Source: an uncultured Nitrospira sp. (lineage in GTDB: Bacteria > Nitrospirota > Nitrospiria > Nitrospirales > Nitrospiraceae). Taken from it: DNA of 64,000 bases. Location of the stretch: contig CABVRW010000009.1 in assembly GCA_902500785.1 (NCBI GenBank), positions 29,987 to 93,986 of the forward strand, given 5' to 3'. The notes beneath the pieces are model-generated. The model searched no databases. It was not told the DNA's origin and saw only the letters and a program-made list of their open reading frames with translations. A program made the position numbers and the translations under genes. The stretch's first letter is position 1, and every line of letters starts with the position of its first letter. Below, in pieces: positions 1-8,303 of the stretch.

Positions 1-1
1 T

Positions 2-421
2 TCGAAGCTGTGGCTATTGGAGACCTATCGAGATGCAGAACAGGCGGCCTGGGACGATCCTATGTTGAAGAGTCTCGATCTGGAATACCACAATCTGCAT
101 CCCGAACGAGGGCTCTGCTACGGCCTCGAGGAGGAAGGGCGGGGGCTTCGGCTGACGACCGACAAGATCGTTCATCTGGCGCAGGACCATCCGCCGCGCA
201 ACACGCGGGCATTTGGACGCGGTGAATTGGTCCGGCATCTGCTGGCCGGCGGGGGCGGGGGAATCGTGACGGAGGTCCCGCTCGACTTCGACGACCAGAT
301 GGCCTGCGAGTACATCATCAACTGGTCGAATTTCAAATTGCGGGGAGCCGCGCCGTTTTTTATGGCCGATCCGTTTCAGACCTATGCGCAGGATGTGCGC
401 ACTCACCTCGCCGCTCGATAG
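2..421 (+). CDS. pafA: Pup--protein ligase PafA-like, C-terminal fragment (5' end outside window)
   Basis: This is the last 139 codons of a gene that enters from the left edge; the reading frame is open to the first bases. The residues resemble the C-terminus of the PafA/Dop family: an LEYHNLHPERGL segment, then TTDK, then PPRNTRAFGRGEL, and finally a W-x-x-x-KL segment followed by DPF and a basic tail. That last part matches PafA better than Dop, because Dop ends differently. In the known family, PafA uses ATP to attach the Pup C-terminal glutamate to substrate lysines for proteasomal degradation. The ATP-binding core lies outside the window, so activity cannot be judged. Family membership is fairly sure; PafA over Dop is likely but not proven. 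Confidence 0.72.
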   Translation, partial: SKLWLLETYRDAEQAAWDDPMLKSLDLEYHNLHPERGLCYGLEEEGRGLRLTTDKIVHLAQDHPPRNTRAFGRGELVRHLLAGGGGGIVTEVPLDFDDQMACEYIINWSNFKLRGAAPFFMADPFQTYAQDVRTHLAAR

Positions 422-428
422 ACATTGC

Positions 429-1349
429 CTATCGCCTGAGTCCTACGCGTTCCAGCGCCCCTTTCGAGACATCGAACGCAACGCGCAGTTGCACCGCGAA
501 GTATTTCTGGACCAGGCCGGATTGATCCAACGGTCGGTCTTCCTCCCGATAGAACGCCACTTCCATATCGTTCCAGCGGACGGCAATCCCGATGATCCAA
601 TCGAGTTCCGAGGGGTTGAGGGTATTGCTTGCTTCACGGTCGGTGAAGAAGTTCATATCCCCGTACAGCACCACCTTATTCTTGTACATATCCAGGTCGG
701 CATGGGCCACGTATCGGAACAGCGCGCGGCCGGTATTGTTCGGGCGCGAAAAGTATTGGCTGTTGTGGAAGAGCCATCCCGCGCCGGCATAGGCCGTGAG
801 ATTTTGGTTGGGGAGGGTACGTCGCCACAAGGCGGAGTCCTGGATGGCTTGGAAACGCGCCGTCACCAGCGCATCGGCGTAAGCCTGTTTGAGGCCACGG
901 CGGTCCAGTGGGGCATCACGTTCGTACTGCAGGCGCCAATTGAACCGATCGAGGACGCCGGTGAACGCAAAGGTGCCGTCCCATTCCGACAGTTTGATCC
1001 ATCCGTCGGTGCGGTCCGAGAAAAAGTTCTGATCGGTGTAAAACGTGAGGTATTGCTTATAGAGGTCCGTTTCCAAGTGCAGCATGTGCCGCATGCCGAC
1101 GAGTCCGGTATTGTCGGGTCTGGCGGCGAACGTCGGATTTTTTACGAAGGCACTGGTCAGCAGATAGCCGCCGAAGAGCGTTTCCTCTTCTTCGCGCGTT
1201 TCATGTTCCGGGTCATCCATCGCAGGGAGTGGGCGCCCGTACTTTTCAAGTCCGAAGGCGGGCTCCGAACAGAGGGCGAGGAGCGGCAGCAAGCCGATCA
1301 ACAACACCAGCCAATGCGGGCCAGGACTGGCTGGTCGACGGGTCGTCAT
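429..1349 (-). CDS. Putative outer-membrane beta-barrel protein with two homologous halves
   Basis: A 306-residue protein with an N-terminal signal peptide (basic start, hydrophobic LVLLIGLLPLLAL, likely cut after AFG). The body has alternating aromatic and polar strands typical of an outer-membrane barrel. Two segments repeat each other: DLYKQYLTFYTDQNFFSDR...ERDAPLDRRGL in the first half and DMYKNKVVLYGDMNFFTDR...EEDRPLDQSGL in the second. I chose the ATG at 1349 because it forms an ATGA overlap with the stop of the upstream lipoprotein gene; a longer reading frame upstream has no signal peptide at its start. The two genes are probably one transcript. I do not recognise a named family, and the substrate or role is unknown. 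Confidence 0.7.
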   Translation of the reverse strand: MTTRRPASPGPHWLVLLIGLLPLLALCSEPAFGLEKYGRPLPAMDDPEHETREEEETLFGGYLLTSAFVKNPTFAARPDNTGLVGMRHMLHLETDLYKQYLTFYTDQNFFSDRTDGWIKLSEWDGTFAFTGVLDRFNWRLQYERDAPLDRRGLKQAYADALVTARFQAIQDSALWRRTLPNQNLTAYAGAGWLFHNSQYFSRPNNTGRALFRYVAHADLDMYKNKVVLYGDMNFFTDREASNTLNPSELDWIIGIAVRWNDMEVAFYREEDRPLDQSGLVQKYFAVQLRVAFDVSKGALERVGLRR

Positions 1350-1744
1350 TTTGGGCAATTGGCGAAGATCGCTTCGCAATCGTTTGAAGCGTCGACTGAA
1401 CTCGGCACAAAACGATACCGAACCTGATCGACTCGTTGGTCTTTGAGCACGACGGTTGCCCAACAGCCGTGATGCACGGTGGGAAGGCTGCTCTTCGAGG
1501 ACACCATGGACTCTTCGAGCAGGGGGGCCTCTTTGTAGTACCGGAGCAAGGTGACCGTTCCATCCTCACGCTCCTGGAGCGGTGTTCCAGCCCAGGCCAG
1601 CACCAGTGCCCTGCTGGTGCCTCGCAGGGTTTGTTGATGAGGATAACCTTCGGTGACAGGTGGAACGCTTTGGCAACCCAGCATGCAACCGGCAAGCAGG
1701 GTGTTCAGAATCCAGAGGTGATCTCGAATGTGAAGAGGGCGCAT
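1346..1744 (-). CDS. Small putative lipoprotein
   Basis: A 132-residue protein beginning MRPLHIRDH, with a hydrophobic stretch and a lipobox-like LLAGC (a second candidate, MLGC, follows), so it is probably lipid-anchored. The mature part has a GTPLQEREDGTVTLLRYY segment that loosely recalls the small SmpA/BamE-like lipoproteins, but the match is too weak to name it. Its stop overlaps the start of the downstream barrel gene by four bases (ATGA), so the two are likely co-translated and may work together in the outer membrane. The frame stays open upstream for about 70 more residues, but only the start at 1744 places the signal sequence at the N-terminus. Confidence 0.6.
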   Translation of the reverse strand: MRPLHIRDHLWILNTLLAGCMLGCQSVPPVTEGYPHQQTLRGTSRALVLAWAGTPLQEREDGTVTLLRYYKEAPLLEESMVSSKSSLPTVHHGCWATVVLKDQRVDQVRYRFVPSSVDASNDCEAIFANCPK

Positions 1745-2433
1745 GATCAATGGCACGAACAGAGGAGCAGGCACTGTGAGTAACATACCTGCCTGGTCAA
1801 AGCAACCAATCAGGAACGGTGCATGAAACTTACCCGCTTCCGATCTTCTTGCGCAGAGCTTCGATTTCGACTCCTCGAGCACGAGATATCCATTCTCCAA
1901 GCTGAAGCGACCGGCGTCGGACGCGAGTACTGGATGCGCGCGCTTCACACGATCGACGTTGTGAGCGATGAGGCGATGACCGTCGAGATGCAGTGCGTCA
2001 TGCCTGTCGCGAGGTCGGAGTAGGCGTCAGGATCATGACGGGCGTCATCGTTCTGACTTGTCACGAAGCCTCGCATGGGTGGACCTCCATCACGGACAGA
2101 GTCTTTATGACCTGTAGCTATCATCTAAGTTAATTATGGTAGGTAAATGCATTTTTTTAATCGGATGAGTTGACAAATATGTCTAATTCCCTAGAATAAG
2201 CTTCGAGTATGGGATGTTTATGACCGACGCTGTGTGCCAATCCTGAGGCCGTGCGTGTCGTCAATCCTTCCTTGTCCGATCATCCGACATCCTCCCGAGA
2301 CCGTGGAATCGTTCGTGCGCTTGCAAGAGTTCAGCCTCGTCTTGAGCTCGACCTGTGAGTGAGCGGCGCGGGCCACATGTATTCACTACAGTGCTGTGTC
2401 ATGCTCAGCACTCACTTTGGCGGGAGGAATCGT
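1745..2433. other. Intergenic region between divergent genes
   Basis: About 690 bases without a convincing gene. It holds an A+T-rich block near 2110-2210 that stands out from its surroundings and contains a good sigma-70 promoter (2170-2197) pointing to the PilZ fusion gene. A short perfect inverted repeat, ATGACG-GG-CGTCAT, lies at 2035-2048 and could be a protein-binding site. On the minus strand, the frame of the lipoprotein remains open to about 2030 and reads protein-like, but it lacks a good start. Confidence 0.5.
2170..2197 (+). promoter_or_regulatory. Sigma-70-type promoter upstream of the PilZ fusion gene
   Basis: TTGACA at 2170-2175 and TAGAAT at 2192-2197 are separated by 16 bases within an A+T-rich block. 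This would give a leader of about 230 bases before the coding start at 2434. Confidence 0.6.
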
Positions 2434-5166
2434 ATGTCGGACCATGTCGCTGCGCGCAATGAGAGTATGTCTGTGACCGGCCTGCTGGGGCAGGAAGACA
2501 GTCGGCAATCTTCCGTATCGGCTCGAAAGAAAACCGGCGATGCTTGGTCCCTCTCCATTGCCGAGCGGCGAGCCTCCCGCCGACTCGACACTCGCGTTTC
2601 AACAGTGCTTCGCTTCCAGGATCAGACGTGGATAGGACTGACGAAGAGTTTGAGCCTGGGGGGACTTTCGATGGACTTCACCGAGGAAGTCCCTGCGATG
2701 CTGAACCAGCAGATTTTGTTGAGTCTCGATTCCGACGCCGGTCGGCTTGAGAGTGCGGGGATTGTGTGCGGCCTTCGTGGGTTCGAGGAGAGGCTCGGTT
2801 CAGGCCATATGCGAAGAGGGGTGACACTGGCTATCCAGTTCGTCCGTTTGAGCGCCGGTGATGAACAGGTGGTGGCATCATGGCTGAGCGAGGGACGAGT
2901 ACGTTCAAGCGGGTTGCGCCTTGCCGCCGCGTTGGTCGCGCAAGACAGTGAGGATGCCCTTCTTGATGCCGCCTCTCACTTGTCGGTGGTTTCGCCGGCC
3001 TCGCGGCCGTGTGTGACGCGGGCGCCCGAGCGGCCACGTCAGGAGCGCCGACGTCAGCAGCGGGTGACGGTTGGATTGAGCACTGAAGTCAGCCTCAAAC
3101 ATCGAGCCGGTGATCGACTGGTGGCCGGTGCGGTGACGACAGACTTGACGCCGAACGGAGCCTGTGTGCGCCTGTCGGCTGAAGAAGATTTGCTGGGGTC
3201 GGAATTGGAACTGCGCTGGATGACATCAAGCGCCGCCCAGGGCGCGTCACCTGCGTCCCTGTCTGCCGCAGCCTGCTCCGTGGTGGGCGAAGTGGTATGG
3301 ACAAGGCCGGGGGAAGCCGAGGTTCGTTCTGGTGGCGTGCAGGTGAGTGGTCGGACTGTCTTGGCGGGCGTGCGATTCTTTCCGGTCGCAAAGGAAGCGG
3401 AAGATATCATTGAACAGCTGCTTGGGCAGATGCCGGGGACGGGCATGGCCGGCAGGGAGAATGGACCGTCTGTCATCAGTGAATTCTCCGACTGTGTCCG
3501 GCCGTCCGGCCTTCGCATCGCGTTGTGTCACGATCGACCTCAATCGGATCTGTCGAACGACGCGCCGATCGTGGTGCTGGCTCCTGGGTACGGAGAGAGC
3601 AAGCGCGATTATGTGCCGCTGGCCTATTACCTCGCCGGCAATGGGTTTCATGTCGTGCGTTTCGACAATGTGAATCATGTCGGAGAAAGCGACGGGCTGG
3701 CCACGCAATTTCGGTTAGAAGATATGGAAATCGATTTGGAAACCGTGCTGGAGCATGTGGCGGCTCAATGGCCCGGTCGTGCCATCGGGCTTGTGGCTAC
3801 GAGTCTGGCCGGTCGCGTCGCCCTGAAGGTCGCGGGGCGAGTGCCTCATCTGAACCTGCTGGTCCTGATCAACGGAATCATGGACGTCCGGCATACGTTG
3901 CAGGCCGTGCATCAAGAAGATCTCATTGGGGAACATCTGGCCGGTATGCGCAAAGGCGTGGTCAATATTCTCGGCCTGACCATCGATGCGGATCGCTGGC
4001 TGGAGCACGCCGTCCAGGGCGACTATGCCGATTTGGCCACCACCCAGCGAGATGCCGCGCGCGTACGAACTCCGGTCGTGCTGTTTCACGCCGAGCAGGA
4101 CGCCTGGGTCGATTCGTCGTCCATCGATGCCGTGGGCGAGGCGATGGGGCCGTATCTCCGTCATTCGTATGTGGTGCCCGGCGCATTGCATCGACTGCAG
4201 GAGAGTCCCCGGAAGGCCCGCACGGTCTATCGTCAAATCGCCCTGTGTTGCCAACAGGAGTTGTGGCCGAAACGTCGCACGGAACGGATGGTCGAACCTT
4301 CACATCGAGAAATCGGTGTGCAAAACCGGACTGAGCGTGAGCGGAGCAAGAAGCGCCGGTCGATGGGCAAATCGGATCACGTGGCATTTTGGCAAGAGTA
4401 CCTGCAGAATTTTCAGACGATTCCGAATGTCGCTGATTTCTGGCGCCTCATGGATCATGTCTATCGCCTGATGGGCGACTGCCATAATGGTGAACGGATC
4501 TTGGATGCTGGGTGTGGCAATGGTAACCTCGGTGTGTTCCTTCAACTGAACCAGGCGTTTCGGCAACGGTATGCCCGTCGCGGCGACTTTCGCTCGCCTG
4601 ACTATGTCGGGGTCGATTTTGTGCCGACGGCTCTGGCCCAGGCGAGGATCAACTTCGAGCAGGTCGGTGCGGCGCTACAGGGGCAATTTTATGAGGGGCT
4701 TCGGGCCTATGTTCCGATGTCGATGCGGGTGTGTCGAGCCGATCTGGAGTCCCCCCTGCCGTTTCCTGATCATTCCTTCGATCGAGTCGTATGCAATCTG
4801 GTCATTGGGTATGTACGCGACCCCCTCTTTACCTTGCGCGAGTATCTGCGTGTGTTGGCGCCTCACGGTCGGTTGGTGGTGTCCAACTTGAAACCCTATG
4901 CGGATCTCTCGGCGATTTATCGCAGCTTTGTCGAAACGGTTCAGACGCCGGACCAAGTCGAAGAAGGTCGTCGTCTCCTCGACAATTCTGGTAGAATCAA
5001 GGAGCGCGAAGGCGAAGGCATTTTCCATTTCCACTATCAGGCTGAATTGGAAAGCTTGTTGCGCGCGGCGGGTGTCACTCATCCCCAGGTCTATACCACA
5101 TTCGGGAACCAAGCTCTCATTGCCGTGGCCGACAAGGGCCTGGCGAATCTGACGGTCGCCGCATGA
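2434..5166 (+). CDS. PilZ-PilZ / LuxD-like alpha-beta hydrolase / SAM-methyltransferase fusion protein
   Basis: A 910-residue cytoplasmic protein with four modules. PilZ 1 (about 45-155) has RRLDTR and an SLSLGG version of the D/NxSxxG motif. PilZ 2 (about 200-335) has RRRQQR and DLTPNG. The third module (about 350-610) is an alpha/beta hydrolase whose segment NGFHVVRFDNVNHVGESDG closely follows the LuxD acyltransferase/thioesterase (NGFHVIRYDSLHHVG in LuxD). The likely triad is Ser457 (in ATSLAG), Asp556 (in AEQDAW) and His586 (in GALH). The fourth (about 645-905) is a class I methyltransferase with motif I LDAGCGNG near 690. I chose the ATG at 2434 because GGGAGGA lies 5 bases upstream; the frame opens 75 bases earlier. 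The kinase gene starts 33 bases after the stop, so they are probably co-transcribed. PilZ domains bind c-di-GMP in known families; the substrate of the enzymatic part is unknown. Confidence 0.85.
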   Translation: MSDHVAARNESMSVTGLLGQEDSRQSSVSARKKTGDAWSLSIAERRASRRLDTRVSTVLRFQDQTWIGLTKSLSLGGLSMDFTEEVPAMLNQQILLSLDSDAGRLESAGIVCGLRGFEERLGSGHMRRGVTLAIQFVRLSAGDEQVVASWLSEGRVRSSGLRLAAALVAQDSEDALLDAASHLSVVSPASRPCVTRAPERPRQERRRQQRVTVGLSTEVSLKHRAGDRLVAGAVTTDLTPNGACVRLSAEEDLLGSELELRWMTSSAAQGASPASLSAAACSVVGEVVWTRPGEAEVRSGGVQVSGRTVLAGVRFFPVAKEAEDIIEQLLGQMPGTGMAGRENGPSVISEFSDCVRPSGLRIALCHDRPQSDLSNDAPIVVLAPGYGESKRDYVPLAYYLAGNGFHVVRFDNVNHVGESDGLATQFRLEDMEIDLETVLEHVAAQWPGRAIGLVATSLAGRVALKVAGRVPHLNLLVLINGIMDVRHTLQAVHQEDLIGEHLAGMRKGVVNILGLTIDADRWLEHAVQGDYADLATTQRDAARVRTPVVLFHAEQDAWVDSSSIDAVGEAMGPYLRHSYVVPGALHRLQESPRKARTVYRQIALCCQQELWPKRRTERMVEPSHREIGVQNRTERERSKKRRSMGKSDHVAFWQEYLQNFQTIPNVADFWRLMDHVYRLMGDCHNGERILDAGCGNGNLGVFLQLNQAFRQRYARRGDFRSPDYVGVDFVPTALAQARINFEQVGAALQGQFYEGLRAYVPMSMRVCRADLESPLPFPDHSFDRVVCNLVIGYVRDPLFTLREYLRVLAPHGRLVVSNLKPYADLSAIYRSFVETVQTPDQVEEGRRLLDNSGRIKEREGEGIFHFHYQAELESLLRAAGVTHPQVYTTFGNQALIAVADKGLANLTVAA

Positions 5167-5199
5167 TGACATGGCCTCGGTTCTACCAGAGTACCTGAC

Positions 5200-8100
5200 A
5201 TGAAAGTGCTCGCATTCAGCGCGCTGGTGAATGCGTTGGCGGCGACAGGGCTCGGAATGTTCGTGTATTTCCGGGATCCTGCCGCTCCACGCAACCGGAT
5301 CTACGGGCTGTACTGTCTGAGCATCGCGTTTTGGAGCATTTTCTACTGCGGCTGGCAGCTCACCGAGTCCAGGGATCTTGCACTGAGTCTCCTGCGGTTG
5401 GTGATGGCCGGCGCAGCCCTCATTCCGATCCTGTACTTTCATCATACCGTTACCTTTCTTGATATTGCGGCGCGTCATATCAAAGCGTTGAAGATCGGCT
5501 ATGGACTGGCCGCGTTGTTTCTGCTGGTCGATACGACGCCCTGGCTCGTGGCGGATGTGCATCCTGCCATGTCGTTCTCCTTTTGGCCGGTCCCCGGCCC
5601 TCTCTTTCATCCCTTCCTGCTGTATTTTCTCTGGTATGTCGTTTATGCCACCTCGCTCGTGGGTGTCGCGCTTAGAGATGCCAATGGAATTCGGCGCCAT
5701 CAATATGCATACATGCTGGCCGCCAGCATCATCGGGTATGTAGGCGGGGCCACGAATTTTCCTCTCTGGTATGGCGTGCCGCTCCTGCCCTACGGGACGG
5801 TGCTCATCACGATGTATACGGCGCTGATGGCGTATACGATCGTTCGGTATCGCCTGATGAACATCAGTGTCGTGCTGAACAAGGGCCTCGGATACGCCAT
5901 TGTGCTGGCGATTATCGTGGTGGCCACCTCCATCGGTGCCGTCCTCAGTAATCGTGCAACCGGGCATTCTACGCCTCCGTTGTTGGCCGGAACGCTGTTT
6001 CTGATCTGTGCGCTATGGGTGCTCAGCAATAACCCTCGCTCTACCTCCAATACGATCTTCAGCGCTGTGTGCGGGGCTGCCTGCCTGTGGTTATTCGGCT
6101 GTTTCATGCTGTTTTCCGCATCCCGTGAGGACGAGGCGCTCTTCTGGGTGCAGGTCATTTATACCGGGGTGGTCTTTCTACCCGCCCTGACCTATCACTT
6201 TGCGCAGAGTCTCGCCGGGGTGGCTGCGCATGATCGCCTGATCATGTGGAACTATGCCGTCGGCGCGCTCTTTTGGAGCCTATTGTTCACGCCCTATCTG
6301 GTGGACGGTCAGTATGTCTACTATTGGGGCCGATATCCCAAGGCCGGGGTGCTTCATCCATGTTTGGTGGCATACGTGGTCGCGGGCGGGGGCATGACGG
6401 TCTATCGGCTGTATCAGGGCTATCGACTCCACCTGAGTTCATCACCTCTCCTCGGCGCCCAGCTGAAATATACCGTTGTGGCTCTCGCATTGGGATTTCT
6501 GGCCTGTCTGGATTTTCTCCAGAATTATGGTGTGGGTTTCTATCCGGTCGGATACTTGCTGGCAGGTCTTTCCGTCACCGTCGTGGCCTATGCCATCGCT
6601 CGATACGAATTGATGGATGTGTCGTTCGTTCCGAGCCGCCCGAAAGTGATGCTGTCGATCAAGCTGATGGGGCTGATTCCGGCCTATATGATGATCCTGC
6701 TCGTCATCAGAATTTTTACCGGGACGTTCCACTATCTGCTGGCTGGAGTGCTCTTTGGCTTGTTCGTCATCGTCTCCAGTGGTTTGGCCAACCTTCAGAA
6801 GGGGGTCGAGCGAGCGATCGGGCAGACCTTGTTTCGGGAGCGGTATGATGCCTACGATACCTTGGTGCAATTTTCCAAATCGCTTGTGGCGATTCTGGAA
6901 CTGAAATCCCTCACGAAAGAAATCGTGCAAACGCTCGCGCGCGTGATGAACATTAAGACGGCGTCTGTCTATGTGCTCGACAAGGAGCAAGGCATCTACG
7001 GTTTGACCGCATCTTATGGATTCGCGACCCGTGATGCGATTGTGCCTCCGATCAAGATGGAGGGGGAGTTTCCCAGGACCCTCCTGCGAACGGAGACGGC
7101 CCTTGTCCGAGAGGAAATCGAATACGACAAGGCCGATAGGGACTATCTGCGCTTGCTCGACACCTTGAAAGGCTTGGAATCGGAGGTCTGTATTCCGTTG
7201 ATCAGTAAGGAGCGGCTTGTCGGATTCTGCAACTTAGGGCGCCGGTCCAATCATGGCATGTATTCCACCGAGGAGTTGGCCCTCCTCAAGACGTTGGCAC
7301 AACATGCCGCGATCGCGATCGACAACGCCTTGTTGTATGAGGATCTTCGCCGATCCCAACTGTTGATGCGGCGTACCGACCGGTTACGATCACTCGAAAC
7401 CATGGCCGGCGGGTTTGCCCATGAAATTCGAAATCCGTTGACCTCCATCAAGACCTTCGTTCAGCTGGCCCCTGAGCGACGGGACGATGTGGAGTTTATG
7501 GAGCAGTTCAGCCAGGTGGTGTGTGAGGACGTGGAGCGGATTGAGCGGCTGGTCCATGAGATTTTGGATTACGCGCGTTATATGACGCCGAAGCTCACGC
7601 AAGAAAATCTTAACGACGTGGTGTCTTCCTGCCTGTATTTCATCGAGGTAAAGGCGAGCAGCAAGGCGATCACGATCGAGAAGGAGCTGGCCGGAGACCT
7701 GCCCTTTGTCAAGCTGGACCGACAGCAAATCAAGCAGGTCCTGCTGAACCTGTTCATCAATGCGATGGAGGCGATCGGAGGCGATCAGGGCGGCCGCCTG
7801 TCCGTGCGCACGCGCAAACTCGTCAAGCCGATGAATGAGCCGTGGGTTCAGATTGAGGTCGAAGACAGTGGGCCGGGGATCGATCCTCAGGATCTGGACC
7901 ATATCTTCGATCCGTTCTATACCACCAAGCACGAAAGTGGGGAGCGAGAGGGTACGGGATTGGGGCTCACCATTGCCCACCAAATCGTGCAGGAACATGG
8001 CGGATATGTCGAGGTCTCCAGTGATGTCGGTCATGGCACGAAGTTCATGGTGAATCTTCCGGTCAATCCACCCTTGGCCGAGTGGCAGGCCGCACAGCCT

Positions 8101-8208
8101 GCGTATGAGGATGGTAGACGACTTGCCGGAGCGTTTCTTGCTCGGCCTCATCTAGGATTAGATGAACAGTTCGGCAAGCCGCCTTCGGTGATTAAGGCCG
8201 GCGGCTGA
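5200..8208 (+). CDS. Membrane histidine kinase with two N-terminal 7TM modules and a GAF domain
   Basis: A 1002-residue sensor kinase. The first ~235 residues resemble the histidine-kinase N-terminal 7TM region, and a second such region follows at about 265-500. Both carry a related pattern of an LF/LY.L..A.W...... segment, then VYTG/LVMAG and LP-x-x-YHF or IPILYFHH. A GAF domain occupies about 560-700. The HisKA domain has His741 in AHEIRNPLTSIK, and the ATPase domain has the N box NLFINAMEA, the G1 box DSGPGID and the G2 box GTGLGLTI near 918. The C-terminal tail of about 45 residues is low in recognisable features. It lies 33 bases downstream of the PilZ fusion gene. No response regulator is encoded next to it, so its partner is elsewhere. 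Kinase assignment is secure; the ligand is unknown. Confidence 0.92.
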   Translation: MKVLAFSALVNALAATGLGMFVYFRDPAAPRNRIYGLYCLSIAFWSIFYCGWQLTESRDLALSLLRLVMAGAALIPILYFHHTVTFLDIAARHIKALKIGYGLAALFLLVDTTPWLVADVHPAMSFSFWPVPGPLFHPFLLYFLWYVVYATSLVGVALRDANGIRRHQYAYMLAASIIGYVGGATNFPLWYGVPLLPYGTVLITMYTALMAYTIVRYRLMNISVVLNKGLGYAIVLAIIVVATSIGAVLSNRATGHSTPPLLAGTLFLICALWVLSNNPRSTSNTIFSAVCGAACLWLFGCFMLFSASREDEALFWVQVIYTGVVFLPALTYHFAQSLAGVAAHDRLIMWNYAVGALFWSLLFTPYLVDGQYVYYWGRYPKAGVLHPCLVAYVVAGGGMTVYRLYQGYRLHLSSSPLLGAQLKYTVVALALGFLACLDFLQNYGVGFYPVGYLLAGLSVTVVAYAIARYELMDVSFVPSRPKVMLSIKLMGLIPAYMMILLVIRIFTGTFHYLLAGVLFGLFVIVSSGLANLQKGVERAIGQTLFRERYDAYDTLVQFSKSLVAILELKSLTKEIVQTLARVMNIKTASVYVLDKEQGIYGLTASYGFATRDAIVPPIKMEGEFPRTLLRTETALVREEIEYDKADRDYLRLLDTLKGLESEVCIPLISKERLVGFCNLGRRSNHGMYSTEELALLKTLAQHAAIAIDNALLYEDLRRSQLLMRRTDRLRSLETMAGGFAHEIRNPLTSIKTFVQLAPERRDDVEFMEQFSQVVCEDVERIERLVHEILDYARYMTPKLTQENLNDVVSSCLYFIEVKASSKAITIEKELAGDLPFVKLDRQQIKQVLLNLFINAMEAIGGDQGGRLSVRTRKLVKPMNEPWVQIEVEDSGPGIDPQDLDHIFDPFYTTKHESGEREGTGLGLTIAHQIVQEHGGYVEVSSDVGHGTKFMVNLPVNPPLAEWQAAQPAYEDGRRLAGAFLARPHLGLDEQFGKPPSVIKAGG

Positions 8209-8303
8209 TGGAGATGGTGAGGTTGCTGCGAGGTGTTCTGCCAGGCTCAAGGTGTCACGAATTTTTGAGCGAGATGATAGCGGCCGCGTGTTGCCGGTAG
8301 GAA

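Noticed and set aside
384..1427. Long plus-strand open frame of 347 codons
   Set aside because: It lies antisense to the barrel gene, which has a signal peptide, an internal repeat and an overlap with its neighbour; the plus-strand frame has no domain pattern.
1745..1948. N-terminal extension of the small lipoprotein (68 residues) and further open frame to about 2030
   Set aside because: It would bury the lipobox inside the protein. It reads protein-like but has no start or ribosome site.
4675..5967. 430-codon minus-strand open frame
   Set aside because: It runs antisense across the methyltransferase domain and the kinase start and is a composition shadow.
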